A stretch of DNA of 64,000 nucleotides from Anastrepha obliqua (taxonomy: Eukaryota; Arthropoda; Insecta; Diptera; Tephritidae): contig NC_072892.1 of assembly GCF_027943255.1 (NCBI RefSeq), positions 162,566,792 through 162,630,791 on the forward strand, given 5' to 3'. This document shows, one piece after another, positions 11,106-22,611 of this stretch. Position 1 is the first letter of the stretch. Every line of letters begins with the position of its first letter. The notes below the pieces were generated by a model, which saw nothing but the letters and a program-made list of their open reading frames with translations, was not told the origin of the DNA and searched no databases. Both the position numbers and the translations under genes were made by a program.

Positions 11106-11370
11106 TCCTGCAACAATTCATTCATTTGGCATTTTAAACCTCTCATATAAAACTCCGCTATATGAACTGGACAACAACAACTCAGCATGTGAACAAAAGA
11201 GCGAGCGTGCCCCTCACCACACTGCAATGCAGAGCGAGACATGTCCTGCAACAACTCATTCATTTGGCATGTTAAACCTCTCACATAAAACTCCGCTATA
11301 TAAACTGAACAACACCAACTCAGCATCTGAAGAAAAAGCGAGAGTGCATCTCACCACACTGCAATGAGGA
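11106..11370. repeat. 138-bp tandem duplication
   Basis: Two head-to-tail copies, starting TCCTGCAACAA at 11106 and TCCTGCAACAA at 11244. Both run through CATTTGGCAT, AAACTCCGCTATAT and CTCACCACACTGCAATG. The 138-bp offset is a multiple of three, which is why a spurious reading frame stays open through both. There is no other reason to think it codes. Confidence 0.8.
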
Positions 11371-12310
11371 GAGCGCCATATTTGCTTTTGTAGTTCATTG
11401 CACTCATAGCGTGAAAGAAAGCATTGATTTGAAACACAGTTGCTTCCAAAGTCAATCGCATTGAATACAACAATAAATTTACATGTGAAGAGTGCAACAA
11501 CTTAAAAACATAACCTTTGCTATTAGAAGAAGCAGAGTTTACTTTAATTAAAAATTGTTTTCTGCCTGTTTAATAAAAATACAATTACGTTAAGAAGTAT
11601 CATATAAAACATATATATAAATATATTTATACAATCTATAAGCATATGCCCATTCCTCTTTAAATAAAAATATGCTCATTCTTTTATTGCTTTTGTCAAT
11701 ATATGGGTAACGGTATTCTTAGCCAATAAATTAAAATCAGAAATATTAGCAAATACGCCCAAAGCATGTTTTTCCTACGCACTCAAGCAATGCTAAAACA
11801 ATGAAATGAATACTGGGAAAAACCAATACGCAACGCACAGAATTTACGCACTTTAGTGCGCTTTAAAAGAGCGCCAATAAATATTTACACTGCAACAATG
11901 AAATACAAACATTTGCGTTCATTTGTGTGTAAATTCGTTCTACCTGGTCGAGGACACTGAGCTCTACTTACTAGACGTTGCGAAAATTCGCGCTTTCAGC
12001 TGTAAAACAACTAAGCGAAAATGGAATTTCCGGAGTAGGTATTTCCACACCTCCAATTACAGAGTTGTTAAATGTAACATTGAAAATTTACCGATACAAA
12101 ATTTAACATTAATAAAATTAAAATAAATAATTAAAAATAAAATAATAAAAATTAATTGCAACTAACTGGGTACTTAAATTGTATGTATATAAATGCATAA
12201 TATTGACGGATTTAATATGAAATGGGAGTACAAATTTCTACATTTATTAATGAATCTATAAGTTTATGGTTTGCTTTGAGAAACAATTCTTAACGTGTAA
12301 CAGGCGTATA
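11371..12310. other. AT-rich intron, no feature seen
   Basis: I see no exon, RNA gene or mobile-element signature between the tandem duplication and the next mariner. Confidence 0.4.
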
Positions 12311-13578
12311 CCTATGAAATGAGACTTTTTTTCAATTTCAAACGTTTATTAACAAAAAATGGTTACAAATTTAATCTTCAAAATAATAGCCATCGCTAGC
12401 GACACATTTTTCCCATCTCTCAGGCAATTTGTAGATGCCGCGCCAAAAATATTGGCCCTCTTTGGCCGCAAACCAATCATCGAGCCATTTTTTGGCTTCT
12501 TCGTGAGAATTGAAACACTGCTCGGAAAGTGCGTGGCCCATCGATGCAAACAAATGATAATCGGAAGGCGCCAAGTCTGGTGAGTAAGACGCATGCAACA
12601 GCGATTCCCAATCGTACGTCTCCACCAATTCCCGGGGCGCTCTTGTTCGATGTGGCGGTGCATTGTCATCAAGAAAAATTACTTTGTGACGCCGATCGGC
12701 ATATTCTGGGCGTTTTCGGTGTATAGCGCTGTTCAAATCGGTCAATTGTCGTTGGTAGCGTGCACCGTCAACTGTTTCACCTGGTTTTAATAGCTCGTCC
12801 CAAATCATACCACGCTGATCCCAGAAAACACACAGCATTACCTTGGGCCGAAGCGATTTGGTTTGGCCGTTGTTTTTGGCTTGTGGCCGGGCGGACCATA
12901 CGATCGTTTACGCTTGGGATTGGAGAAATACACCCATTTTTCATCACCCGTAACGATTCGATGCAAAAAAAAGACTTCCTTTTGAACCGGAAGAGCAGCA
13001 TTTCACAAGTGGTTTTTCGGTTCTCTTGCTGCCTTTCAGTCAGTTCATGTGGCACCCATCTTCCGACCTTTAAAATCATGCCCATGTCTTTCAAACGTTT
13101 GGTCACTTTGGTTTTTTTGGTCACTCCCAAGTGCTCTGCCATCATTTCTTGCGTTTGACCATCATCTTCATCCAACAATGCTTGCAATTCGGCGTCCTCG
13201 AACTTTTTCGGTGGCCGGCCACGGTCGTCGTTCTCCACGCTAAAATCACCACTTCGGAATTTTTCAAACCACCTGAAGCACTGCGCTCTACTTAGAGCAT
13301 GTCCACCATAAGCATGTCTCTATAAGCATTTGATGAGCTTGAGAAGCGTTTTTCTTCAATTGATAACAGAAAATCAACGATGTCCGCAAATCGTAGTTTG
13401 AGACACGAAATTCGACATTTTTAAAAGCGACAAAAATGCATTGTTGTATGAAACGTAACAAACAATGAACTGAATATTGTTTACAGATGACAGACGAAAA
13501 AAACAGGACATTTGGGAAGGTTTAAAAATACTCCTAGCGACATCTATGGACTAATAGCTGAAAGTCTCACTTCATAGG
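12311..13578 (-). mobile_element. Mauritiana-type mariner, decayed (1268 bp)
   Basis: Inverted ends CCTATGAAATGAGACTTT (left) and, with one mismatch, its reverse complement at the right, flanked by TA at 12309-12310 and 13579-13580. Full length is retained but the reading frame is broken in several places. It differs in terminal sequence from the intact copy at 5579, so it is a separate mariner subfamily member. Confidence 0.88.
12371..13420 (-). pseudogene. Mos1-like transposase pseudogene
   Basis: Two main open pieces remain. Piece 12777-13238 covers the helix-turn-helix part, with AELQALLDEDDGQTQ and the WVPHELTERQ linker. Piece 12371-12838 covers the catalytic part, with FLDDNAPPH and APSDYHLF and the LPERWEKCVASDGYYFED end. 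Between them the VTGDEKW motif with the first aspartate survives in another frame near 12950, so at least two frameshifts separate the parts. The N-terminal 40 residues (13240-13420) are also frame-shifted. The residues retained are closer to Mos1 than those of the other mariners here. It is not functional. Confidence 0.85.
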
Positions 13579-14895
13579 TATATACCTGGTAAATGTAGAA
13601 AAACAGCTCAGAAAACAAAATATTAAAAGTAAATGCTCGATAGTACCCACATCTACATGATGTTTACAATAAAGTTTTCTTTATCTATTGGTTTTTTTGA
13701 TACACACCGGACATTAAATATTTGAATTTTTTTGCCCAAGACATTGTAAAATTGCATAAAATAAAAAAAAAGTGTGTTTCTTACTTTTATTTTGAATTCT
13801 TGCTCACCAAATATTTCTCCAACCGTTGGAGGTTTTGCAAACTTTTTGTTTATGCCTAATTATTCGTTTAGTGGTTTACCAGCAGGGCCATCGACACGCA
13901 CCGCAGAAACTCATAAAAACACAAAGCAAAAAATACATGCAAATTTCTTATGATTTTCAGCTCAGCGCATGTCAAGCAACAACCGAGTTTTTTGAGTCTC
14001 TCTTGCTTTGAATTGCTCCAAAAAATAACGCAACTGCCAACTATGGGTATTTTTTATGTAGCAAAGCTGTAAAACATATTTAAAATATAAAATAAAATTA
14101 TGTATAATTATGTATGTCCAAAGGGGCGATGCTGATATGCAAATATAGTATTAAAACTTTTGATTTTTCATTTTTTTTTCGGCGAAAGAGTTGCGTATAA
14201 ATATCTGTTATGGTGAAAAATATGTGAATATTTATGATTTGACGCATTTATGCGATGCAAGGTCGCTCGCCAAATTAGTATGTTGAAAAGAAAGAAAGAT
14301 CCAGACTAAAATTACAGAATTCGTATAAAAATAGGCATTCAAAGCAATTATTTTTTTTTTTTGTTGGTTTTTTATACTTCAATCTAGCTTTTGGATAAGC
14401 GGCAGAAAGCTATAGATATTTAAACAAATAAATAACTAATATATATGTATAAAAATAAATACTTGGAAAGTTAAACTGAAAGTAAAAGCAATGGAAATTT
14501 ATTCAATAACTCTTGAAAAATGTGCAAGGAAACTAATACCGTTTTTCCATAATCAGGACATCCTCCGCAAATGAGCCCTATTCGGCACTTTTTGTGAAAC
14601 AAGACATCCCCCAAATATAATCCCCGGTTAAAATAATGCGACAAAAAGAATTTGTTAAAAAATGCTGTTGATTTACTAAGTATAAATAATAACATGCCTA
14701 GTTTTCCTAATATTCATATTGCAGAGAAACTCATATTGAAACAAAATATTCTGAGAAATTAATTGTTTACCTCTACAGTTCGTTTCAAATTAATTCTTGG
14801 AATTTATCTTAACAACACAACATAAGGCTGCAGTCTACATTGAGCGACATTGCACGTATACAACGTTCTTTCATTTCAGTCTTCTAAGGCAATGT
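13579..14895. other. AT-rich intron, no feature seen
   Basis: Low-complexity intronic DNA between two mobile elements. A short minus-strand open frame at 14471-14695 shows no family resemblance that I can recognise. No splice-bounded exon was identified. Confidence 0.35.
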
Positions 14896-14899
14896 TTAA

Positions 14900-16575
14900 G
14901 ATGGAAACGTGCACTTAGGTTAGGCTAGGTTGAAGCGGTAGTCCTGTTTGACACACTCAGGCTCATAGCCCATTGTAATGCCGCGTGGGGAGCTTTCTCT
15001 ATTTCTCCTAAAACCAGTGTGTGCTTTTCAAAAATTTTAGAATACCTCTTATTTCTGCGGAACTGAGATCTTCCAATTCGTTAAAAAATTTTCTGCCTAG
15101 AATAGCAAATCTCCGTCTGGATAGAGCAGGACAATGGCACAGAAGGTGTAAGATTTCCTCTTCCTCATTAAGACAACTTCTACAGAAGTCATGTGCTTGC
15201 ACACCCATCCTTTGGGCGTGCCTACCTATTAGACAATGTCCCGTTATGACTGAAATCAGTGTGCTAATGCTGTGTTTATTTTGGCTTAGCAAAGATTCTG
15301 TGCGTTTAGCATTGAGAGTCGGCCACAGTTGACGGGCGATTTTGCAGGTGGCTTCATTACGCCATCTTTCGTTTGCTTTCCTTCAGATTTCTTCAAGGAT
15401 AAGTAGCTTACATGCTTGTAAGGGTATGCCTATGTCATTATCTATGTACTCATCAGTCAACTTATTGCGACTCTCACTAGTTCCTTACCCCCAATGTCGC
15501 GATGGCCAGGAACCCATATCATCCTTAGGCGAAATGACTCAGCCATCTCGTTAAGAGATGTGCGGCATTTTATGGCTACCTTGGAGGTTGTCGACTGTTT
15601 TGTGACGCATTTTATCGCCGCCTAGCTGTCAGTGAAAATGTAGATGTTATTTCCGGACAACGCATCACACTGAACCAGTATTGCGGCATTCGTTATTGCC
15701 ATCAGTTCGGCCTGAAAGACACTACAGTAGTCGGATAGCCGAAAACTGAAGGAGATCCTCAGATGCTGGTCTCACATCGTCCCGTTACCACTCTTCCCTT
15801 GAGGGTAGGAGGGTCGTAAACGATGTAACGGCAAGTATAGGCGGAAGTGCATAGTCCACCAGTCCGGGAAGCCCTAAAAGTGCCAGCCAGAATTTTACCG
15901 TGACCGTAGCTCTTATTTGACCACTTACTTAGAGTGTTCAGTCTTATTGCCATGCTACGCGCGATATATATTGCCTGCAGATCTACCGGCAGGAAGTTTA
16001 ATGTCGCATATAATGCTTTCGATGGTGTGGTTGACATCGCGCCAGTTATGAGAACAGATGCTAGTCTCTGAACCTTGACAAGTTTTTTGATGCTCACCCC
16101 CTTCTCAAGGACATTCCACCATATTACAATATCATAGTAGAGAATAGGCCTAACCACTGCTGTGTACAGCCAGTGCATCATTCTGGGTTCCAATCCCCAT
16201 TTCATTCCAATTAGCCTTCCGCAGGAGTACAACGCCATCATAGATTTGCGTACTCTATCTGCGACTATGAGCCCCCAATTTAGCTTCCTATCCAGTACAA
16301 GTCCCAGATATTTCGCCTTCTCTGTTTCTCTAAGTGATTTCCTCCTAGGAGTATGTGTTTAAGAGCAGGTCTTTTATGTTTTCTGCTAAATAGTATCAGA
16401 TCCGGTTTTTCCGGATTTACTTCAAGTCCTCGACTTTTACACCAAAGTGGTAGTCTGTTGAGGGATCTTTCTTGAAGATCGCATAGTGTTGGAAGGTGTT
16501 TCCACGAGATTGCTATAACAATATCATCGGCATATGAGATTATTTTCCCTCCCATACTTGATGGCATCGATTTTT
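14900..16575 (-). mobile_element. 5'-truncated LINE with RT, RNase H and C-terminal parts
   Basis: On the minus strand, in order: a reverse-transcriptase palm motif (ISYADDIVIA, near 16540), then thumb sequence (WLYTAVVRPILYYD, near 16150). A decayed RNase H region follows (TDSQAAIK near 15620, WVPGHRDIGGKE near 15510). Last comes the C-terminal zinc-type region (VITGHCLIGRH, then CRSC..EEE..HLLCHCPAL, near 15120-15240). Stops and frameshifts lie between the pieces. The 3' end near 14910-14930 carries CCTAGCCTAACCTAAG, the AACCT-type tail seen on other LINEs here. It is truncated at its 5' side, where the pogo-like element begins. Confidence 0.85.
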
Positions 16576-16587
16576 CGAAATACCAAC

Positions 16588-17575
16588 TCTCCAAAATTAT
16601 TGCTATGGATGAGACCGCGGTATTCCTAGGCCAAGGAGCTCAAACGACAGTTCACCATAAAGCTTCTTCGTCGATTTACGTTCCTTCTTCTGGTTACGAT
16701 AGTGCACGTGCGCGATTCATCTAGATTGCAAGAAAGTATCGCCATTTTCAATCACTTAAGGTAAAAAGGACTAGATTCAACGTGTTTCAGGAATGTATGT
16801 CATTGAAAGTGAAAAAGTCTGGTGCACCCAAGCAGTTATAAGAAAGTAGTTTGATTTTATGCTGCCACCACTGTTGAGGGGTCAGAATAGAGTTTTACTA
16901 GTTCGGGATTCAGCTAGTTCTCACCGCGCTAAAGACATGAAAAACTTTCTTGCTGAGAGGAAGATTGATCAAATAATAATTCCGGCAGGAATGACTGGTT
17001 ACCTCCAGACACTTGAAATTGCAATAAACAAGTCATTCAAGGATCATTTGCGGATGGAAATCAATGAATATATTGAAAACAGAATGGTAAGAAATCATCG
17101 AGGTAATTTTATAAAACCAGGCTTACAAGAAGTTGTGAATTGGGTAAAAAAAATCGTTAAAAGAATAATTCTTGCCTAAGTAGCCTGTTCGTTGTGCATT
17201 GGAAAAATCATTATCAGTTAGGCTACTTAGGCTACTTAGGCCAGAACAGGCTACTTAGGCAAGAAGTATTCTTTTAACGATAGCTATATCGCAAGACATG
17301 AGAGTTTCGGACCAATGATTCAACAGGAAATGTATTTGATGTAATGAAAATCAGAATATAATTCAGCATTTTATTTATGACGATGTTCTAGAAGAAGATG
17401 ACATGACCGTAATTGAATAAATTTAAATTTCTGTATTCTATACAAAATAAATATTAAATAAATATGTAAATATACTTTTATTTTTTCCCTCCCCCAAAAT
17501 AAGCCCTAACGCGTATTTTGGACCAAAACAGAAAGTTAGACGGTGTCTTATTTTCGGAAAAAGACGGTATAAAAA
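16588..17575 (+). mobile_element. Pogo-like DNA transposon, broken
   Basis: A DDE_1 (pogo/Tigger-like) transposase runs in pieces on the plus strand. AMDETAVFLGQG at about 16600-16635 holds the first catalytic Asp. Then IESEKVWCTQAVIRK, ended by a stop, lies near 16800-16850. An open stretch at 16859-17179 contains RDSASSHRAK (second Asp, near 16910) and AGMTGYLQTLEIAINKSFKDH. After the inverted duplication at 17153-17281 the frame resumes with YIARHESFGPMIQQEM and ends near 17421 with DDVLEEDDMTVIE and a stop. The third catalytic position, usually Asp in LQPLD, is Glu here. The 3' flank contains a GACGGTGTCTTATTTTCGG stretch that may be near the terminal repeat. Confidence 0.78.
17153..17281. 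repeat. 38-bp inverted duplication (stem-loop)
   Basis: Arms 17153-17190 and 17244-17281 are reverse complements over 38 bp with one mismatch, separated by 53 bp. The spacer and right arm also hold AGGCTACTTA three times in direct repeat (about 17219, 17228 and 17248). The left arm is transposase coding sequence of the pogo-like element and the right arm is its inverted copy, which ends the frame early. Confidence 0.9.
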
Positions 17576-17819
17576 AAAATTAAATAGTACATGGCCTATT
17601 TTTGTATCTTACGCAATAAGTTTGACGCTGAAGAGTCGACGTTGCTTAAATTCCTAATACTAAGATAGGTTTTAAGATTTATCACATACACTGTACTTAT
17701 ATATACAGCCCACGAAAAAACTATAGCACTTCAATATTTTAAGCAGTTTTTACTATTTTACTTTTCTTTGTGTGTGTAATTTTTTTTTATAAAATGGATA
17801 GAAATTCCACCACTTTTAA

Positions 17820-17841
17820 TTAGGTTAGGTTAGGTTAGGTT
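17820..17841 (-). repeat. (TTAGG)4, AACCT-type LINE tail
   Basis: Four perfect TTAGG units followed by TTGAAATTGGTTGG. On the minus strand this reads CAACCTAACCTAACCTAACC, the same tail as other LINE 3' ends in the window. The 100 bp after it is therefore probably a short LINE 3'-UTR fragment, not a telomeric remnant. Confidence 0.55.
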
Positions 17842-17944
17842 GAAATTGGTTGGTACTATTGCCGCGATGATGGTTACTTGCAGTAAATGAACTGCTTAAG
17901 AAATTCTGTGGAGTTTCATGAGCAGATGATATGCGGATGACTTA

Positions 17945-18425
17945 CCCTATGATCAGAAAGTACCGGTAATGTTAAATTTAAACGAACTGAAAGCGTAGTG
18001 CACAATTAGTACCTTCCATCAGGCCACACAATCAATAAAAAATATAAAATAAAAAATAAAAAAACAATCTTTGGATTTTGCATGCTGATAACGCGACATC
18101 GGACCGAGCCCAAATTAGTTGACCAAACACCCAGTAAATACCATCGTGCAAGCACCGTATTCACCTGATATGGCCCCGTGCGACTTCTTTTTGTTTCGCA
18201 AGTTGAAGTTACCACTTCGTGGAAGGAGATTTCAGTCGATAGAGGAGATCAAAGAGAATGTAACGAAGGAGCTGAAGGCCATCCTTTCATCGGTCTCCCA
18301 GGGGTGCATGGAGGACTGGGTTAAACGTTGCCACATGTGTGTTGCTTCAGAGGTGTCATATTTTGAAGGAAATTGAACTCTGTTTTGTTTTATTTACACA
18401 TTGCCGATACCTTCTGATCATAGGA
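17945..18425 (+). mobile_element. Internally deleted mariner (481 bp)
   Basis: Inverted ends with CCTATGATCAGAA (17946-17958) and its reverse complement near 18412-18424, flanked by TA at 17943-17944 and 18426-18427. Inside, the plus strand encodes only the transposase C-terminal third. It has the second-Asp motif in mutated context (LHADNATSDRAQ, near 18065-18105), then 18119-18376 with YSPDMAPCDFFLF (third Asp) and the CVASEVSYFEGN end. The N-terminal and first-Asp regions are deleted, so the copy is non-autonomous. Confidence 0.88.
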
Positions 18426-18429
18426 TACT

Positions 18430-20225
18430 ATGGAAGTTATAGGAAAGTATTTGGACACCATCAGTACCGTGAGGAACAACACTCTAAAAACTGTCTATCA
18501 ATGGACATCTCCCGCAGGTGTAGGGATAAACGCGGAAAAGATGAACTTGGTTCTTCTTACTAGTGAGTATAAGGTCCCGGCGTGGAACCTCCTGAAGCTA
18601 GGCAACAACGAACTACATTTTTAAAATCATGCGAAGTATCTTGGGGTAATAAAAAGGGGGAAAAAGGTTAGTAATGCGCTATATGAATGCAAAAGAATGC
18701 TGCGCGTTACTTGGATGATGCCTTCACTGATGCATTGGTGCTGCACGACAATAGTCAACCCGATATTGCTTTATGGGGCCTTGGTATGGTGGACTGCAAC
18801 AAGAAAATTGTCATATTTAATGCCATTGGAAAGGATTCAACGACTAACCGCCTGTGCATAACAGAATCAATGAAAACCACTCCTACGGCGACACTAAAAA
18901 TGATACTTAGCACACCACCTATTGACCTTATAGCGGAAAATCTTGCAGTAAAATCCGCGGGAAGAATAGTGACTGCTGGAGTACTTACTTTACTTACAGT
19001 GTATCCTCGGACATCGCTCAATAGAAAAAAGAAGTTCAGGTTTCACATACTACATGACTCCGCGCTTTGATTAGGAAAAAGGTTTTACTATACTACAATT
19101 GAAGAGAATGGATGGCACAAAGGCATGAAGTCTGGCCGTATGACTTTTCATATTTTCCCATACGGCTCTAAAACTTTAGACGCAGTGGAAGCGGGTATTT
19201 TCTGTTCAAAACTAGGGATTAGGCAGCCAATCAAGCTGCTGGACAAGAGCAGGATTTTCTAAGCAGAAGTTTTTGTTGTTGGGAAAGCCGCGGAACTAGC
19301 CACAGTCGCTAACTAGCGACAGTCGGTCGGACATGATAGGTAACTTCAGTTTTGTCCATCTGCAGCCTATCTCAGCCTATCAGACTCGCTTGTGGGTTAA
19401 AAGACTGATTTAAATTAATTCAGCTGAAACCGTTGAAAGAAATGCATGCGTTAAACAAATTTTGAAAAATTGAAAAACTGTGATGGTATTGATGATTAAA
19501 AGTTCTTAGCTCACAGGCCAGCCAAAAACGATTTAATGAAAGAGAAGTAAGGGAAATAGTTTCTCATGTAAGGCATGGCGCTAGTATACCGTATGTTTCT
19601 AAGAACGAGGAAGCACATTTAACTTGAAAGTACCTAGCTTTCTTGGCAGCCGAATTTCTCTTAAGAATATAAAACAAAATTTTATTAAAATTTTATTCCA
19701 ATTCCATGGAAATGGAAATGCAGGGTTAAGTTGAGTTAGACGGAATGCTCTTACAATGAGTTCCCTAGCTGGTCGCAGAGTTCCAATTTGGCACCGAGGA
19801 AAGTTTTACCCAGTCCTATTACTATGTATTTCTTTTTAAGCCATTTCAATCTTTTTGGCGACTCCAATCAGTCTTTCTAAGCTAGCTAAGCTGTGTAGGC
19901 TAGCTCCGCGGCTATCCCAACAGCAAAAACTGAAAGTAACCCAATAATTAATATTTACGTGAGCAGTTAAGCAGCAATAAAAGCAATAACCTCATATTGT
20001 ATTAAGTCCGAAAATATCCAACGGGGCGGGGGAGCCGTTAAAAGGCTAACCGCAAATAGAAGGTTGCACATCTATTGAGAACCGGGTCACAAAGGCGTCA
20101 TAGGAAACGAAATATTAGATGAAATAGCTAAAAATATTGTTAACCTACCTTTTGAACAAGTTGAAGCTCTCTCTAACTCTCCGGCTAACTTTACTAGGGT
20201 GCAGAACAGTTAAGTGCTACTTTCT
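18430..20225 (+). mobile_element. LINE fragment (RT to RNase H), interrupted
   Basis: Plus-strand pieces of a non-LTR element. The reverse-transcriptase segment has NAEKMNLVLLTSEYKVP (18520-18575), a KYLGV-like sequence near 18630, and thumb-like sequence to about 19000. Then comes the RNase H start (GSKTLDAVEAGIF, near 19160-19205), and much later the RNase H end (PGHKGVIGNEILDEIA, near 20080-20130). Between these lies a separate element with inverted ends (19269-19930). Stops and frameshifts are frequent. It is related to the element at 24.2-25.1 kb, which has RLHIYWVPGHKGIAGN. Confidence 0.75.
19269..19930. mobile_element. 662-bp element with ~34-bp inverted ends, inside LINE
   Basis: The left end (19269-19304) and the reverse complement of the right end (about 19893-19930) both read GTTTTTG(C/T)TGTTGGGA then AGCCGCGGA(A/G)CTAGCC, with only a few mismatches. 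The interior has no transposase. It includes 19313-19400, similar to the R1/RNase H LINE region at 25620-25710, so it has captured or been invaded by a LINE fragment. Target duplication is not clear. Confidence 0.6.
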
Positions 20226-20336
20226 TTCAAATCAATTCTTTGCAAATTCCATTTATGTATATGAAAAATTACTGAAACAAAATTTCTGGAAAAAACTAAG
20301 ATTTTCTATATTTTATTATTTTTTAATATCTTCCAG

Positions 20337-20499
20337 ATGCTGAATCTTTGTTACATTTACTACCTCTCGAAGTTGACCGAATTTGCTGACACAATTTTCT
20401 TTGTGCTGCGGAAAAAATCCTCACAAATAACTTGGCTGCATGTGTACCATCATTCGGTGACACCATTGGAAACCTGGGTGTTGGTTAAGTTCTTGGCTG
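20337..20499 (+). CDS. ELO elongase, catalytic exon B
   Basis: A 163-nt exon, acceptor TTCCAG ending at 20336 and donor GTAAGT from 20500. It encodes MLNLCYIYYLSKLTEFADTI and then the diagnostic FFVLRKKSSQ, HVYHH and TPLETWVLVKFLAG. The KLTEFADT sequence is the KxxExxDT signature. HVYHH is the HxxHH metal-binding-type box essential for the condensing reaction in ELO enzymes. The exon enters in phase 0 from the exon at 3461 and ends one base into a Gly codon. Those residues and the long-chain elongase family context are solid. Substrate length cannot be told from them. Confidence 0.95.
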
Positions 20500-20732
20500 G
20501 TAAGTAATTTTCACGATTTATGATTTTAATTTTTTTTAATTTAAACTTTCAATCACCGTTTGATTTGGATTTTATAAGACAAAATAAACGTCAGGAAATT
20601 TTTGAAGGATTGAATTTTATAAGAAAAAAATTAAAGAAATTAAAAATTTGAGTTATAAAACACTTTTTAGGAGTAAAATGGAAATGTGTCCGAAATAAAT
20701 CTGAATCTTTTTCCTATAAACTATACCCAAGG

Positions 20733-20927
20733 GCAATCTATTAAAGGTGGTCTTGGTAAATCAACTGATTTGTTTTTCTTTTATTTCGCCGCGTCCATGT
20801 GGCTGTCAACTCAGAATGAAACAAGGCGAATTCATTATTTGCTTTCTAGTTTCTCAATACTTTGCTTTGACAATTAAACGTACAGCACAGTGTTGTTGGT
20901 CTAGTGCCACCACCTTTAATGAATGCA
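20733..20927. mobile_element. MITE family with TTAAAGGTGG ends, copy 1
   Basis: Ends TTAAAGGTGG (20741) and CCACCTTTAA (20910-20919), with similarity to copy 2 (35010-35196, opposite orientation) extending a few bases beyond. The copies share a long internal stretch including GTAAATCA(A/G)CTGATTTG and TTGACAATTAAACG in aligned order. It lies just after an ELO exon, in the 2.1-kb intron. It encodes nothing, and the short frames are random. Confidence 0.75.
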
Positions 20928-22611
20928 CCTTGACTATACCAGTTGAAAAGATGCAATATTTAAATATTTGCGATGTTAAAATTAAATAAGCGAAAAGATG
21001 GTTGAAGTGTCTCAACAGTAAAAAGTCTGAACTTAAAATTCAGATTAAAATAATTGCCTTCGAGTTTTACCTTAAAGTTTTCATCACTACTACTTTTATT
21101 GTTTCATTGAAAGCACGTAGAAAAAATTATTATTATTTTTTGTTTTTAATGAAAATAAAAGTGCGAGGTAACTAGCATCCGCACAACCCAGATATTTAAT
21201 AAAAATTTATAATAATAAAATGTCTTCTGCGAAGTACATTTTGAGCGTAGAAGAGTGTTGAGTGTAGTAAAGAGACCTGAGCCTTTTCGGCTGGAGGGGG
21301 TGATAGATGGATGGTAGTGATGGATATGTAGCAGCTTGCTTTACGTCCGTTCGCTTCATAAATGTATTACAATAAAAAGCACAGTTCCAATAACATAAAA
21401 AGTAATACATACTTATTAGGGTACAGTAGCGAGCATAACTGAGAGCATACGCCTTTTTTTTAATACATACAATGTTGTTTGAGTTTAAATTTTTTTCATA
21501 GTTTTTTTTTTGTAATTTCTGTTAATTCTTTAACTATCAGCATATGAATTAAACTTTTAAGCTTTATACAAAGTTTCAAAAAACTCGATCCATTTTCAAC
21601 AAAATTTGGAACTTTTCAATCTTTTTAATATTTTTTGCAAAATTTTAAATGCCCAGTTATAACCTATGGAAGTTTTTGTAAAAAGTATAAAATGGAAGTT
21701 TTACTCGGCTGACATTTAAATTTCTTTATTTGATTTTGCGCTATTTTGGAACAAATACAATTAAAAAAAATACTTTTTTTTTGCATACTTTTTTCCACAA
21801 TAAATTCACTTTCGTATGGTTAAAAAAATCGTCAGAAAAAAATATTAAAAATCAAAGCGATTTTTGAGTCATTTAAAACCTGCAATTATTCAATTATTCT
21901 ATTTAGATTTCATGAGTAACCATAAGTTTTATAAAAATTCAGTTTAGAAAGATTTTAGCATATTTTCATCTCTTTGCTACTCCTGCTAATATAGCAGGCC
22001 TTGATGTTAAGCCCTGATGAACTTCATCAGCAGTACGAAGCGGCTAACACCACCGTAAATCAGTCATAGCTCTGTTGCCCTCACCAAATACACATCCTCC
22101 CTCTCCTCCTTCCTTTCTTCCCAGCCTTCTTCCATCTTCCTTACAATGATCAGAACAGATGAATTCTTAATTTACGTCCACGAGTGTCCTCTCTATGGAT
22201 AACCATTTCAACCTAACCTAACCTAATGGTTCCACTATTTTTATTCCGGTAGCATGGAAAATAACAATAAAATCATGGAAATCATTATTCAAGAACCGTG
22301 TGTATTATCAAAAAACAAAAAAAAAAAACAACACAAGAAACGGACAAATTCTCCCTAAATTGATTTCATCGTAGAAATAATGTTAGGTTAGATTATTGTC
22401 CCCAAGTATCAACGCTCTTACTTGGTAGCGAATCCTAAATTGGGCTTTTGTGTTACTTCATATTTCGTATACTTACAATAATTTTTATTCGATTAACTTA
22501 AATATGAAATTTCAATTTTTTTAATTCAATGATATTTATTCCCTACAAAATTTTAATCGACAATCCATTTTGTGCAATTTCTAACACCTGAATTTTTCCA
22601 TATTTTCGCAG
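20928..22611. other. ELO intron with a LINE 3'-end scrap
   Basis: Mostly AT-rich intron. Between about 21990 and 22229 is a less AT-rich block ending TTTCAACCTAACCTAACCTAA (from 22206), which looks like the 3' end of a plus-strand LINE with the AACCT-type tail. Before it the sequence CCTGATGAACTTCATCAGCAG forms a small palindrome. No coding part of the element remains. Confidence 0.45.

Noticed and set aside
14471..14695. Minus-strand frame containing CRIGLICGGCPDYGK
   Set aside because: Isolated Cys residues without a recognisable finger spacing. No match to known transposases or host genes that I can recall.
17820..17841. (TTAGG)4 as an interstitial telomere remnant
   Set aside because: The same AACCT motif ends several LINE fragments in the window, and only four units are present, so a LINE tail explains it better.
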